Positions 29,322 through 39,505 of a stretch of 64,000 bases of DNA are shown here, in pieces. Each line of letters begins with the position of its first letter. The stretch's first letter is position 1. The notes under the pieces were generated by a model. That model was not told the DNA's origin and did not search any database. It saw only the letters and a program-made list of their open reading frames with translations. The translations under genes were made by a program, and so were the position numbers. The stretch comes from Urechis unicinctus. Its lineage: Eukaryota > Annelida > Polychaeta > Xenopneusta > Urechidae. The DNA is taken from the NCBI GenBank assembly GCA_034190875.2, contig CM067344.1, positions 69,944,809 through 70,008,808 on the forward strand, given 5' to 3'.

Positions 29322-29930
29322 CGCTTCATGAACAGCGCTCAGTTCCTACTGGTGTCACTAGACAACTTAGTCCCAGTGAAATGTCGGAAGAACTGAGCAG
29401 AGCAAAGTCTTAGCTACTGTTGCACAGGGGTGCCTATCCCTACGAGGTAATCGATGGTTCATTCCCCACCAAGCATGAGTTATGCAGCACACTGTCGGAG
29501 CAAGGCATCTAGGATGATGACAACGAACGTGTAGAGCACAAGCTGGGAGACATTTGGATGAGTGAGTATGGGTCCATTATCCTTACCCACAAACCATGTC
29601 CTGGTCATGGCCGATGTGTTTGGGATCTACCGCAATACCTGCCTGCATCAATATGGTCTGGATCCTGCCAGCTACTTCACGGGCCCAAGATTGAATCAGA
29701 ACGTGCCGCTTAAAAATACAGGTGTTGAACTAGAGCTAATGACTGACATACACAGGCTAACAGCTACAGGCACGTGACTGTGAAAACAACAAGCCGAGGA
29801 CAGAGTTCGATGCTAATAATCTCCAAGAGCGGCCGATGACCCACCACCTTCATGGTCAATCACGTGGGAAGATGAGAAGGAATTTAACTTGCTGGAAAAT
29901 AACAAAGATACTTGCCTACTCACCAAGACA
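29322..29930 (+). pseudogene. Decayed family-B DNA polymerase fragment (Polinton/virus-like, DNA_pol_B_2 type)
   Basis: Several short blocks appear in the right order for the organellar/viral type-B DNA polymerase family carried by Polinton (Maverick) elements and related viruses. They are SLDNLV at 29355, GAYPYEVID at 29429, ADVF at 29610, LDPASYFTGP at 29658, NTGVELELMTDI at 29715 and DANNL at 29809. The last sits where the metal-binding motif A is expected. The blocks lie in three different plus-strand frames, and stop codons interrupt them (for example TAG at 29411 and 29510), so the copy cannot be functional. The exonuclease N-terminus and the C-terminal palm and thumb are not visible. 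The family call rests on motif recognition. The exact parent (Polinton, adintovirus-like or other) is inference. Confidence 0.75.
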
Positions 29931-29989
29931 CCGCGTTCATATGTTATATAGCGGAGGCTCACCTGGTATATGTTTTCATTTCAGTGGTG

Positions 29990-30010
29990 GTGTTGGGGGG
30001 GGGGTGGTAC
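29990..30010. repeat. Short G run
   Basis: A run of about ten G residues near 29995-30004 follows the polymerase relic. Its length may be unreliable in the assembly. Confidence 0.6.
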
Positions 30011-30046
30011 TGACGTCATTCCCTTAGAGACAGCGTTCATTATGAG

Positions 30047-30615
30047 TCACTGTCTTTGCAGTAAGACAAAGCCACCCAGCGAGTCTGCCAGTGTTGCTCT
30101 TTTAGGTTGATTTCCCCTGGACCTGGCACGAGAAACATCACAAATAATCATGACGCTATTCCCAAGGGTCTGTAATAAATACCTTATCGTCATCCAAAAT
30201 CGACGAGCTGGGCTGGTCTTGTTATGACGCACCATGAGGCTGGCAATTTCTATCTGCGGAAAAGTTTCTTTGTCCACTTTGCATCGTTTTATATTAGACT
30301 TCTGGTGAAAGCTGGTAACACAATATGATCGCCGATATTGTTGAACTCGACGCGTAGTTGGTGGTTTTGATCAGTGCTGGGGTGTTTGTAATGACAACAA
30401 CTGATGGATTGCTTGAGCGGCGTAGGGTTCGCTCGCTCGATGATTTGGGTCAAGTTTTCGTTCATAGAGTGACATGATGCTGCTCTGTCAAGTATTTGAA
30501 TGGTAACTAACTTATGTTCAATACGTAAGAAAACATCGCATTTCTTGCACACCTGTACTTCCAAAACCATTGGCTGCCCCGAGGAGCAGGGGTCTTGTCT
30601 CAAGTCTTGTCTCAA
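30047..30615 (-). pseudogene. Unidentified protein-like fragments, minus strand
   Basis: Two consecutive minus-strand reading frames (30615-30289, 108 codons; 30277-30047, 76 codons) nearly abut. Their composition is more protein-like than that of the repeat-derived frames, with segments such as RIEHKLVTIQILDRAA and RVEFNNIGDHIVLPAF. I recognise no family. They oppose the polymerase relic and could be another gene of the same element or a host exon remnant. They could also be chance. Confidence 0.25.
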
Positions 30616-30999
30616 GCCCTAACCCCAATCCCTCTTATTCACCTAACACTGCCCTGGAGGCATGACTTCAACACTATCTGCAGGCCCTTGGCCAAGTTTT
30701 AGCCATTTTCTCCAATAAAAAGCAGCAACTGCCTTTCCAAGTGTTGTTTCCTGTCTACCGAACCTACTGACCATTACAATGTGAGGGATTCTGTTTATTA
30801 TTGTCAGTGACTTGTCAACCCCAATGCCAATTTACAAGTAGGCCAACCACTAGCGCGGTGTTTTCCTACTCATGAAGGTCTGGTCTGGCTGCTCTCTGTG
30901 CTAGAGTAGGCCTAGCTTTCTCTGGGGTTCAGTAGGCTGTGGGATATGGAGTTATGAGACCCATACCGAATACATCATCGACTTAAAAGATACCATTTA

Positions 31000-31410
31000 T
31001 ATGAGCTTGGTGTTGATTGCTGTGTCTGTACTTATAATACCTGGGCGGGTTTGTGATGAGGTTTTATTACTGTCGTTCAAATGCTCAACGCCCGCCTGGT
31101 CAAAATCATTGGGGTTTATCAACAATAAAGGTATTTCACGCATGACCTGCACTCATAGAATCTTGCGCGATCCAGTCGTTATGGAATGCCGGGTCAGCTG
31201 TCTGTGTGGGTGACAAATTGATTTCTTCATATGATGTGGTCCAAATCAACTGCGTAGGAGTGAATAGTTCCATGCCAATGGTTTGGGCTCGCAAATCGTT
31301 GTTTACAGACATCCTTATGTCACCACTGTATACCCTCTGCCCGTGCCCTGTCACATTGGTTAACATAGGCTTCCCAATCCTGATCCTGGGGAAGTGGAGC
31401 ATGTAGTTGC
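31000..31410 (-). pseudogene. Unidentified protein-like fragment with a frame change, minus strand
   Basis: Reading leftward from about 31410, one frame gives a protein-like stretch (RIRIGKPMLTNVTGHGQRVY ... AFHNDWIAQDSMSAG) that stops at 31136. The overlapping frame continues with REIPLLLINPNDFDQAGVEH and stops near 31000. A single frame change near 31150 would connect them. The local CAG|GTCATG could alternatively be a splice donor. I do not recognise the protein. It may belong to the same decayed element as the polymerase relic. Confidence 0.3.
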
Positions 31411-31471
31411 TAAGGATTCTTCTAATTTGACAGAACACGTAATATATATTATATAAATAAAGTGACCTCAT

Positions 31472-31575
31472 CACACGGTCTGCAGCTAGTAGAGTGTTTA
31501 AGATTGATACGCCACACGGTCTGCAGCTAATAGAGTGTTTNATTGATGTTTTGATACGCAAGATTGATATGCCAC
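31472..31575. repeat. Short 41-bp tandem duplication with one ambiguous base
   Basis: cacacggtctgcagct occurs at 31472 and 31513, followed both times by a similar agagtgttt...gatacgc segment. The only ambiguous base of the window, n at 31541, lies in the second copy. A partial third copy starts near 31560. Confidence 0.75.
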
Positions 31576-32295
31576 ACCATCAGGCAGCAAAATTCACCTG
31601 GTTTTGCTAACACAGTATAGGGTTATTGTACCACGCCTGTACTGACGAATATGAAGGGAATGATGGTATTTCCCTACTAGGACTCTTATGTTAGTTGTGT
31701 TAGCTGAGCGTCAGACACTCTTAAAAACGCAACGGACTCTGACAAATGGTTATCAGCTTTCATACTCTAAAAGAGAAGTTGACGGAGAATCGCTAAAGTA
31801 CTTGGTGCAGCCTATATCAATAGGAGAAAAAGCGGCAAGCACTCAGCTTGCTACGGAGGGTATATCAGTGGTCGTTTGGTGATAGTGTCACAGCTGAAGC
31901 TAACACAGTTGTGGGACCTGAAGCTGTGCCACGGTACTGTGCTCCGTACATAGTGAGCAGGTAAGAAGGTTAGTGACAGGTTATGTACTGTTAATTTGTA
32001 GCCTATATGTGTCACCATTAGGAGCCTAACGCAATGTACGGCACTCTGACAAGCACCTCCAATGGGAGAAGTATGCCACCAGTTGGTAGTGAATCGACAT
32101 ATCAGTGTGGCGTTTGGTGATAGTGACTGTGCGATCTGAAGCTAACACGATGTACTTTGGGTGGCTGGATGCTATGTGTAAGGGAACCAGGTAGGTAGTT
32201 GCGGTATGCACTGATTGTTATCACGGTGGGTGCGGATGCTTGGTCGTTAGCTGATATCACCAGCTTGAATGTGGGTATGGAGTGTGGATGAGTGG
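31576..32295. other. Unique spacer with a diverged pair of repeats
   Basis: No gene recognised. A motif (atatcagtg, then cgtttggtgatagtg, then ctgaagctaacac) occurs at about 31862 and again at about 32099, with diverged sequence between. This suggests an old tandem duplication of about 240 bp. The sequence drifts into the G-rich array at the right. Confidence 0.5.
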
Positions 32296-33470
32296 CTATC
32301 ACCAGGTATGGGTAGGGTGTACTGGGGTGCCTGAGATGACATGAGTGGGTGTAGGATTCCTTTTAAGGTTTGCGTTTGGATGCCTGGCGTGAGATGGCTT
32401 GAGTGGGTGTGGGGTGCCTGTGATGGCTTGGGTGTGTATTGGGGTGATTTGTTGTTGAGATAGCTTAGGTGTGGAGTGCCTGAGATGGCTCAAGTGGGTG
32501 ACGGACTCCTTGATGTGATGGGGGGGGGGGGGGTGCCTCGAAAGCTTAGGAGGGTGCGGGATGCTTGTTTGTTGGGTGTTGGGTGCCAGAAATGGATTGG
32601 GTGGGTGCAATCTGTTTGAATGAGAAACGGATTGCTTGAGCATATGCGGGGTGTCTGAAATGGCGTAGCAGTGGGGTATGGGATGCACGAGATAGCTTAA
32701 ATGGGTGTGAAGTGCTTTTATGTGGTATGTGAGGGGCTGAAATGGCTAGGATAGGTGTGGGGAACTTGAGTGTGGGTGCATGGGATGACTTGGATGAGTG
32801 GGTGCTTGCCTGAGATACATGTGTGGGTGTGATGGCTGAAGATGCTGCCTGAGAAGCTTTGGGTGGGTGTGGGTGCCTGGGATGGCTTGGATGAGTGCTG
32901 GGTGCATGAGAAGCTTTGGGTGGGTGTGGGTGCTAGGGAGTGGTGTGCTTGATATGTCTTGAGGGATGGGTGGGTGTGGGGTGCCTGAGATGTCTTGAGG
33001 GATGGTTGGGTGTGGGGTGACTGAGATGGCTTGGGTGGGTGTGGGGTGCCTGTGATGGCTTCGGTTTGAGCAGATATTGGGTGCACTAGTTGTTTTTTGG
33101 GGTGTGGGTCCTAATGTGATGGCTTACTGTGAGTGTGTGTGCCTGAGATGGCTCAAGTGTTTAGGGTGACGGAGCTCTTGGATGTTGATGTGTTGGTGTG
33201 GGGGGTGCCTGAGAAAGCTTAAGAGTGGGTGCGGGATGCTTGTACAGTTGTTGAGGTGTTGGGTGTGCCAGAAATGGATTGGGTGGGTCTTTGTCTAGTG
33301 TTGAAGGTTGAGGAACGCCTTGGATTGCTTGAGCATATGTGGGGTGTCTGAAATGCCCTTTAAAGCGCAGTGGCTCCCTCAGGGGTATGGGATGCACGAG
33401 ATAGCTTAAATGGGTGTGAAGTTTTTGTCACATGTGGTATGTGAGAAGGTGCTGAAATGGCTAGGCAGAA
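32296..33470. repeat. G-rich degenerate minisatellite (about 29-bp words)
   Basis: Irregular copies built from gagatggcttgggtgggtgt plus ggggtgcct (about 29 bp), with many insertions and a run of 13 or 14 G at about 32519-32532. The plus strand is strongly G-over-C biased and has frequent GGG tracts. The minus strand therefore reads as Pro/His/Thr-rich frames, which I regard as repeat translation. Two segments inside (32521-32750 and about 33195-33466) are diverged copies of each other. Confidence 0.85.
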
Positions 33471-34965
33471 GTTTCTTTCAAACGCCTCACTGTTTATATC
33501 GAATGCTCATGGAGGTCATCTAGTAATTCCCTCTATCTGGGGTCTATGAAGGTTCTCCAGTACTCCTAGCTATCTGGTGTCCATGGAGGATCTCCAGCTC
33601 CAGTTGGTGTCCATGGAGGTTCTCCAGTATTCCTCTCCAGTTGGTGTCCACTGAGGTTATCCAGTACTCTTTTCTAGCTGGCGGCCATGGAGGTTCTCCA
33701 GTACTCCTCTCTATCTGGTGTCCATGGAGGTTCTCCAGTATTGCTCTCTATCTGATGTCCATGGAGATTCTCCAGTACTCCTCTCTATCTGGTGTCAATC
33801 GAGGTTCTCCAAAACTCCTCTCTATCTGATGTCCATAAAGGTTCTTCTGTGCTCCTCTCTATCTGATGTCCTAGAGGTTCCCCAGTACTCCTAGATATCT
33901 GGTGTCCATGGAGGTTATCCAGTACCCCTAGCTATCTGGTGTCAATGGAGTTTTCCTCTCTAGCTGGTGCCAATGGAGTTTCTCCAGTACTTCTAGCTAT
34001 CTGATGTCCATTGAGGTTATCCAGTACTCCTCTTTATCTGATGTCCATCAACGTTCTCCAGTAGTCCTCTCTAATTGGTGTCCATAAAGGTTCTCCATTG
34101 CTCCTCGCTGATGTATCTGATGTCCATCTCTAGTTGGTGTTGAGGTTCAGTAGCTCCTCTCTAGTTGGTGTCCATGGAGGTTCTCCATCAACGTTCTGCT
34201 CCTCGCTATCCTTGGATGTACTCCAGTGGTCCTCTTCAGTATTCCTCTCTAGTTGGTGTCCATGGAGGTTCTCATGTATTCCTTTCTAGTTGGTGATCAT
34301 GGAGGTTATACAGTACTCCTAGTTATCTGGTGTCCATAGGGGTTCTCCAGCATTCCTCCCTAGCTGGTGCCAATGGAGGTTCTCCAGTACCCTTAGCTAT
34401 CTGATGTCAATGGAGGTTCTCTAGTACTCCTCTCTATCTGATTTATATCGAGGTTATCCAGTACTCATCTCTATCTGGTGTACATGAAGGTTATCCAGTA
34501 TTCCTCTCTATCTGGTGTCCACGGAGATTCTCCAGTATCCCTCTCTATCTGGTGTCCATGGAGATTCTCCAGTTCTTCTCTCTATCTGATGTCCATGGAG
34601 GTTCTCCAGTACTCCTCTCTATCTGGTGTCCATGGAAGTTCTCCAGTATTCCTCTCTATCTGGTGTCCATGGAAGTCTCCAGTACTTCCCTCTAGCTGGC
34701 GGCCATGGAGGTTCTCCAGTACTCCTCTCTCTCTGGTGTCCATGGAGGTTCTCCAGTACTCATCTCTATCTCACAAGCGACTGAGACTAGTGTCACAGGA
34801 GGCCATCAAGCATTTCTATCTCTCTCCGGTGCCCATGAACGTTCTGTCCATTTGTCTAGCTGCCAAGGATGCTCTTTCACGCGCCTATCTGTCTGGTGTC
34901 TGTCCAACATCCATGTAGGTTTTTTAGCGTGCCTTTCTGGCCAATGGAGGTTCTCTCACGTGCCT
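33471..34965. repeat. 37-bp minisatellite, diverged relative of the 38-bp array
   Basis: About 40 copies of a 37-bp unit whose core is ctatctggtgtccatggagg, followed by ttctccagtactcctct. The unit aligns with the 38-bp unit at the words tctgtctgg, gtcca and aggtt. Copies are moderately diverged (agctatctg, tagttggtgtcc and tatctgatgtcc variants). The right edge (34790-34965) decays into tctcacgtgcctatctg units that look like the decayed edge at 27541-28000. The plus-strand frames at 33641-33829 and 34478-35211 are repeat translation. Confidence 0.92.
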
Positions 34966-35924
34966 ATCTGTGATATATTTACTAGGTTGTTACTTTCAAT
35001 CTTCTGCTCTTCAAGCTGGCCAATAGAAACCGTCCTTATATCATACCTAGCTGGCCAATCACGTGCGAATCTACCCTTGGGCTCTAATATCGTGGTCTGT
35101 GTGGCTACGGTACTTGATGTTTTGTGCACACTGCTTGTACGGCCTTTCACAAGGAACGGTCGTTTATGGAGAAATCTCCTCAAATCATTATTAAACATCG
35201 TTGCAGCCTGAACACAATGCCATCGACCCACAGTTACTGCCGTCAAAGTCACACAGCTCCCCACTCACCGCCGCATACGGGACAAAAACCTCGCCTTGTT
35301 TTGCTGGTTTACCAAAATGGGTGGTTATGAATTCCGTATACCCTCACACTAAAATAGAACACTCATAACATCGTCACATGGAACAAAAGTTATTCTGTTC
35401 TGCCATATCATGATGAACTCGGTGAACTCTTTCACGTCAACCTGAGGGCCAACACGGCAACCGTATGACGAACAATATACGGTCATTATTTCAGTTGCAG
35501 ACTACGACAAACAATAAAACTCCTTAAGATGCAATGGATTTTGAACAACTGGGGGAGTAGGAAACTTTGTTAGGTAATACATCTGACAGGAACCAAGGAG
35601 ACGCCCTACTGGTACAAGGGCGGATGGCAGGCGCAGCTGTGTGTCGAAAACAGAATCGGCCTCCTCTCATCTCCAGCTAGGGTCGTGGCTAACCTGGACA
35701 GTGACATCAAAGCTTATAGAAAAAACACAACATAACTAGGCAGTTACCACACTGAATCGGACAGACCTCCATTGCACGATTGCCCGAGCTACTGAGAGCT
35801 CTGAAGCAGCTGCAGCACAATAAGCCATTGACGATACTAGCATACCCATATCCCAGGGACGCATTGAACACGCACACGCGCTCACGTTTCAAACAAACAT
35901 GCACGACAAATATGTCAATGGTTG
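34966..35924. other. Unique spacer, no recognised gene
   Basis: Non-repetitive. A 102-codon minus-strand frame (35264-34956) is moderately protein-like (segment RRFLHKRPFLVKGRTSSVHK) but matches nothing I know and starts inside no clear splice context. I do not call it as a gene. Confidence 0.4.
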
Positions 35925-37380
35925 TCATGGCGCGATAAACCTAGTCGACATGGCGCGATAAACCCAGACGTCATAAAGAGATGAAGTCGGTCGTCATGGC
36001 GCGATGAAACCCAATCGTAATTGCGCGATGAAATCTTGTCGTAACGGCGCGTTAAACCCATCTGCATCGGCGCGATAAACCCATCTGTAACGGCGATAAA
36101 CCCATCTGCATCGGCACGATAAACCCATCTGCATCGGCGCGATAAACCCATCTGTAACGGCGCGATAAACCCATCTGCAACGGCGCGATAAACCCATCTG
36201 TAACGGCGCGATAAACCCATCTGTAACGGCGCGATAAACCCATCTGTAACGGCGCGATAAACCCATCTGCATCGGCACGATAAACCCATCGGCGCGATAA
36301 ACCCATCTGCATCGGCGCAATAAACCCATCTGTAACGGCGCGATAAACCCATCTGCATCGGCACGATAAACCCATCTGTAACGGCGCGATAAACCCATCT
36401 GCATCGGCACGATAAACCCATCTGTAACGGCGCGATAAACCCATCTGCATCGGCACGATAAACCCATCTGTAACGGCGCGATAAAAACCCATCTGCATCG
36501 GCGCAATAAAACCGTAGTCTGCATGGCGAGATAAACCCAGTACGGTCATGGTGAGATAAACGCGTCATGGCGAGAAACCCAATAGTCATGGCGAGATAAA
36601 CCCAGTAGACATGACAAGATAAACCCAGTAGTCATGGTGAGATAAACCCAGTAGTCATGGCGAGATAAACCCAGTAGTCATGCGTGAGATAAACCGAGTC
36701 GTCATGGCGAGATAAACCGAGTAGTCATCATGAGAGATAAACCAGTAGTCATGGACGAGATAAACCCAGTAGTCATGGTGAGATACCCAGTAGTCATGAC
36801 GAGAGATAAACCGAGTAGTCATGACGAGATAAATAAGTCCATGACGAGATAAACCGAGTAGTCATGGTGAGATAAACCCAGTAGTCATGGTGAGATAAAC
36901 CGAGTAGTCATGACGAGATAAACCGAGTAGTCATGACGAGATAAACCCAGTAGTCATGGTGAGATAAACCGAGTAGTCATGGCGAGATAAACCCAGTAGT
37001 CATGGCGAGATAAACCCAGTAGTCATGGGCGAGAAACCCAGTAGTCATGGCGAGATAAACCGAGTAGTCATGGCGAGATAAACCGAGTAGTCATGACGAG
37101 ATAAACCGAGTCGTCATGGCGAGATAAACCCAGTCGCCATTGCGAAACATAAAGCCAGTTGCCCTTATAAAACTCGCCATCAGAGCATGATAAAGGTAGC
37201 TGTCATAGGCTGAAAAGCCAGCTTCCAGACCCCGATAAAGCCAGCTGTTAGGGCCCTAAAAAGCTAGCTGTTAAGGCCCGATAGTACCAATGTTAGGGCC
37301 TGATAGAGCGCCAGTTGCTAGGGCCTGATAGAGCTTATAAAGCTGTTAGAGCTTGATAGAGCCAGCTGCCTCCTTTGTCA
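35925..37380. repeat. 23-bp minisatellite with three successive subfamilies
   Basis: The unit is 23 bp with the invariant word gataaacc. From about 35925 to 36530 the partner word is catctgtaacggcgc or catctgcatcggcac, and the two alternate as 46-bp dimers in places. From about 36530 to 37140 it is agtagtcatggcgag or agtagtcatgacgag. From 37140 to 37380 the units decay to forms such as agccagctgttagggcctga. 23 is not a multiple of three, yet the first subfamily has no stop in any minus frame. That explains three overlapping minus frames of 165-224 codons here, which are not genes. Confidence 0.95.
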
Positions 37381-38639
37381 CTATGTTTCACATCACGCCA
37401 CTTTATGATAGAATGTGTATCAGCGCGTTTGTACAGTTCAAGGCTTCACTTTCAGCAATGTGTATCAGTGCGTTTGTACAGTTCACTTGATGTTGATCAC
37501 TGATATTCAATGGTTGATCGACACGGCTCGTTATCGGCCAGCACGCACACTGACCATGCTATCGGGATATAGGTTGGAGGGATGGGGGCAACTGCAGTGA
37601 ATCTGCCAAGAGATCGCTAGTTCCTCTACCCATTAATCAAGCTACGCCTTATAAATCATGAATCGTATTTTCTGGCGAGCGCACCTGTCTAGTCGTTGTA
37701 ACACCATGTTAGCCTCCACTCTGCTTCAGCATAGTTTTCTTTCACAAGCAGCTATCTAGCTGGGGTAGTGAGGCCGTGTCAAAGCGAACGTCCCCTCACC
37801 ACCACGAGTACCGCGCGTCATACACGCCGACCTCCCCCAGGACGCTCGCTCAATCTGAAATGACATCTCTCTGAACCCTACCCCCTCGCGTACCTCGCTT
37901 AGTAAAAACGCCTTCCAGTTTCTAAGCAACGCATCCACGTTAACAACAACCTTATCATCCTATTACTGTGACCTTATAAGGTAACACTATACACCTGTGT
38001 CAACCCGACCCGAGCAGGGAGTTTTGGTGGCTGGGGCATAACAACGGATCCCCCAGACCGGAGCCAGTCTTCAGGCAATGTGGACATCCATATACTCTCC
38101 CCTGGCTCCGGGTTTGCCCACGTACAGTATCCCTGAGAACTGTTGCGTGGAAAACCGAGAAGTTTAATTGTCTTTGTTCGTTTGAACTGGTTGTTAACAG
38201 ATGTTTCGTGAGACTCTAACGAGTGAGTGGTCAATCGTTATTTGTCTATACAATCTGCAGTGAGTTTCGCAACCATCTGCTCTCCAGGGCAATTGATCAT
38301 TTATCAATACTCGATCGATACATAATGGCACATTAAGCCTCATTATAACATGAATTACGGACTTCGGGCATTGTGACAAAATGATCAGGTTTAAATTCTT
38401 TTATTGGCGTAAGGTCCTCAGTCAAGGAAATTATTTCCTATTAAAGATCATTAGTACAAACAACAGACTACTTGCACCTATTTATTATGTTGCGAGATTC
38501 GGGAGAAACCAGATAATGGGATACGTCTGCGTTACAGAGAGCTTAACATAGCCGGGTAGTACAACGCGACGGACTGCGACGAATGTACCAGAAAGAAAGA
38601 AACACAGATGCAGCGTTTCACACTTGGTGCTGTAGGGAA
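37381..38639. other. Unique spacer, no recognised gene
   Basis: Non-repetitive apart from a short duplication, near 37415-37485, of a segment containing tgtatcag and gcgtttgtacagttca. Reading frames are all under 90 codons and unremarkable. Confidence 0.45.
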
Positions 38640-39505
38640 TGTTGTGTCTCAGATGCTGTTGACGGGGAGATAGATGTACTTGGTGTGGGACTGATCAAAG
38701 TGGTTGTTGTGTCTCAGATCCTGTTGACGGGGAGATAGGTGTTCTTGGTGTGGGACTGATCAAGGTGGATGTTGTGTGTCAGATCCTGTTGACAGGGAGA
38801 TAGGTGTACTTGGTGTGGGACTGATCAAGGTGGATGTTGTGTGTCAGATCCTGTTGACGGGGAGATAGGTGTACTTGGTGTGGGACTGATCAAGGTGGTT
38901 GTTGTGTCTCAGATCCTGTTGACGGGGAGATAGGTGTATTTGGTGTGGGACTGATCAAGGTGGTTGTTGTGTGTCAGGTTCTGTTGACGGGGAGATAGGT
39001 GTTCTTGGTGTGGGGCTGATCAAGGTGGTTGTTGTGTGTCAGGTTCTGTTGACGGGGAGATAGGTGTATTTGGTGTGGGACTGATCAAGGTGGTTGCTGT
39101 GTCTCAGATCCTGTTGACAGGGAGATAGGTGTTCTTGGTGTGGGGCTGATCAAGGTGGTTGTTGTGTCTCAGGTCCTGTTGACGGGGAGATAGGTGTTCT
39201 TGGTGTGGGACTGATCAAGGTGGTTGTTGTGTCTCAGATCCTGTTGACAGGGAGATAGGTGTACTTGGTGTGGGACTGATCAAGGTGGTTGTTGTGTCTC
39301 AGGTCCTGTTGACGGGGAGATAGGTGTTCTTGGTGTGGGACTGATCAAGGTGGTTGTTGTGTCTCAGATCCTGTTGACAGGGAGATAGGTGTTCTTGGTG
39401 TGGGACTGATCAAGGTGGTTGTTGTGTCTCAGGTCCTGTTGACAGGGAGATAGGTGTACTTGGTGTGGGACTGATCAAGGTGGTTGTTATGTCTCAGATC
39501 CTACA
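38640..39505. repeat. 65-bp minisatellite, about 13 copies
   Basis: A 65-bp unit (ctgttgacggggagataggt, then gtacttggtgtgggactgat, then caaggtggttgttgtgtctc, then agatc) repeats with little divergence. The period was measured from 38721 to 38786. Variants cagg/cggg, gtact/gttct and agatc/aggtc alternate in the right half, suggesting duplication in 130-bp dimers. High identity between copies suggests recent expansion or homogenisation. Confidence 0.96.

Noticed and set aside
32299-33397. Pro/His/Thr-rich minus frames that could look like a mucin or low-complexity protein
   Set aside because: They are the complement of the G-rich minisatellite and change frame with its indels.
35915-36589. 224-codon minus frame with a 23-residue repeat
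   Set aside because: All three minus frames are open over the same stop-free 23-bp repeat, so openness carries no coding signal.
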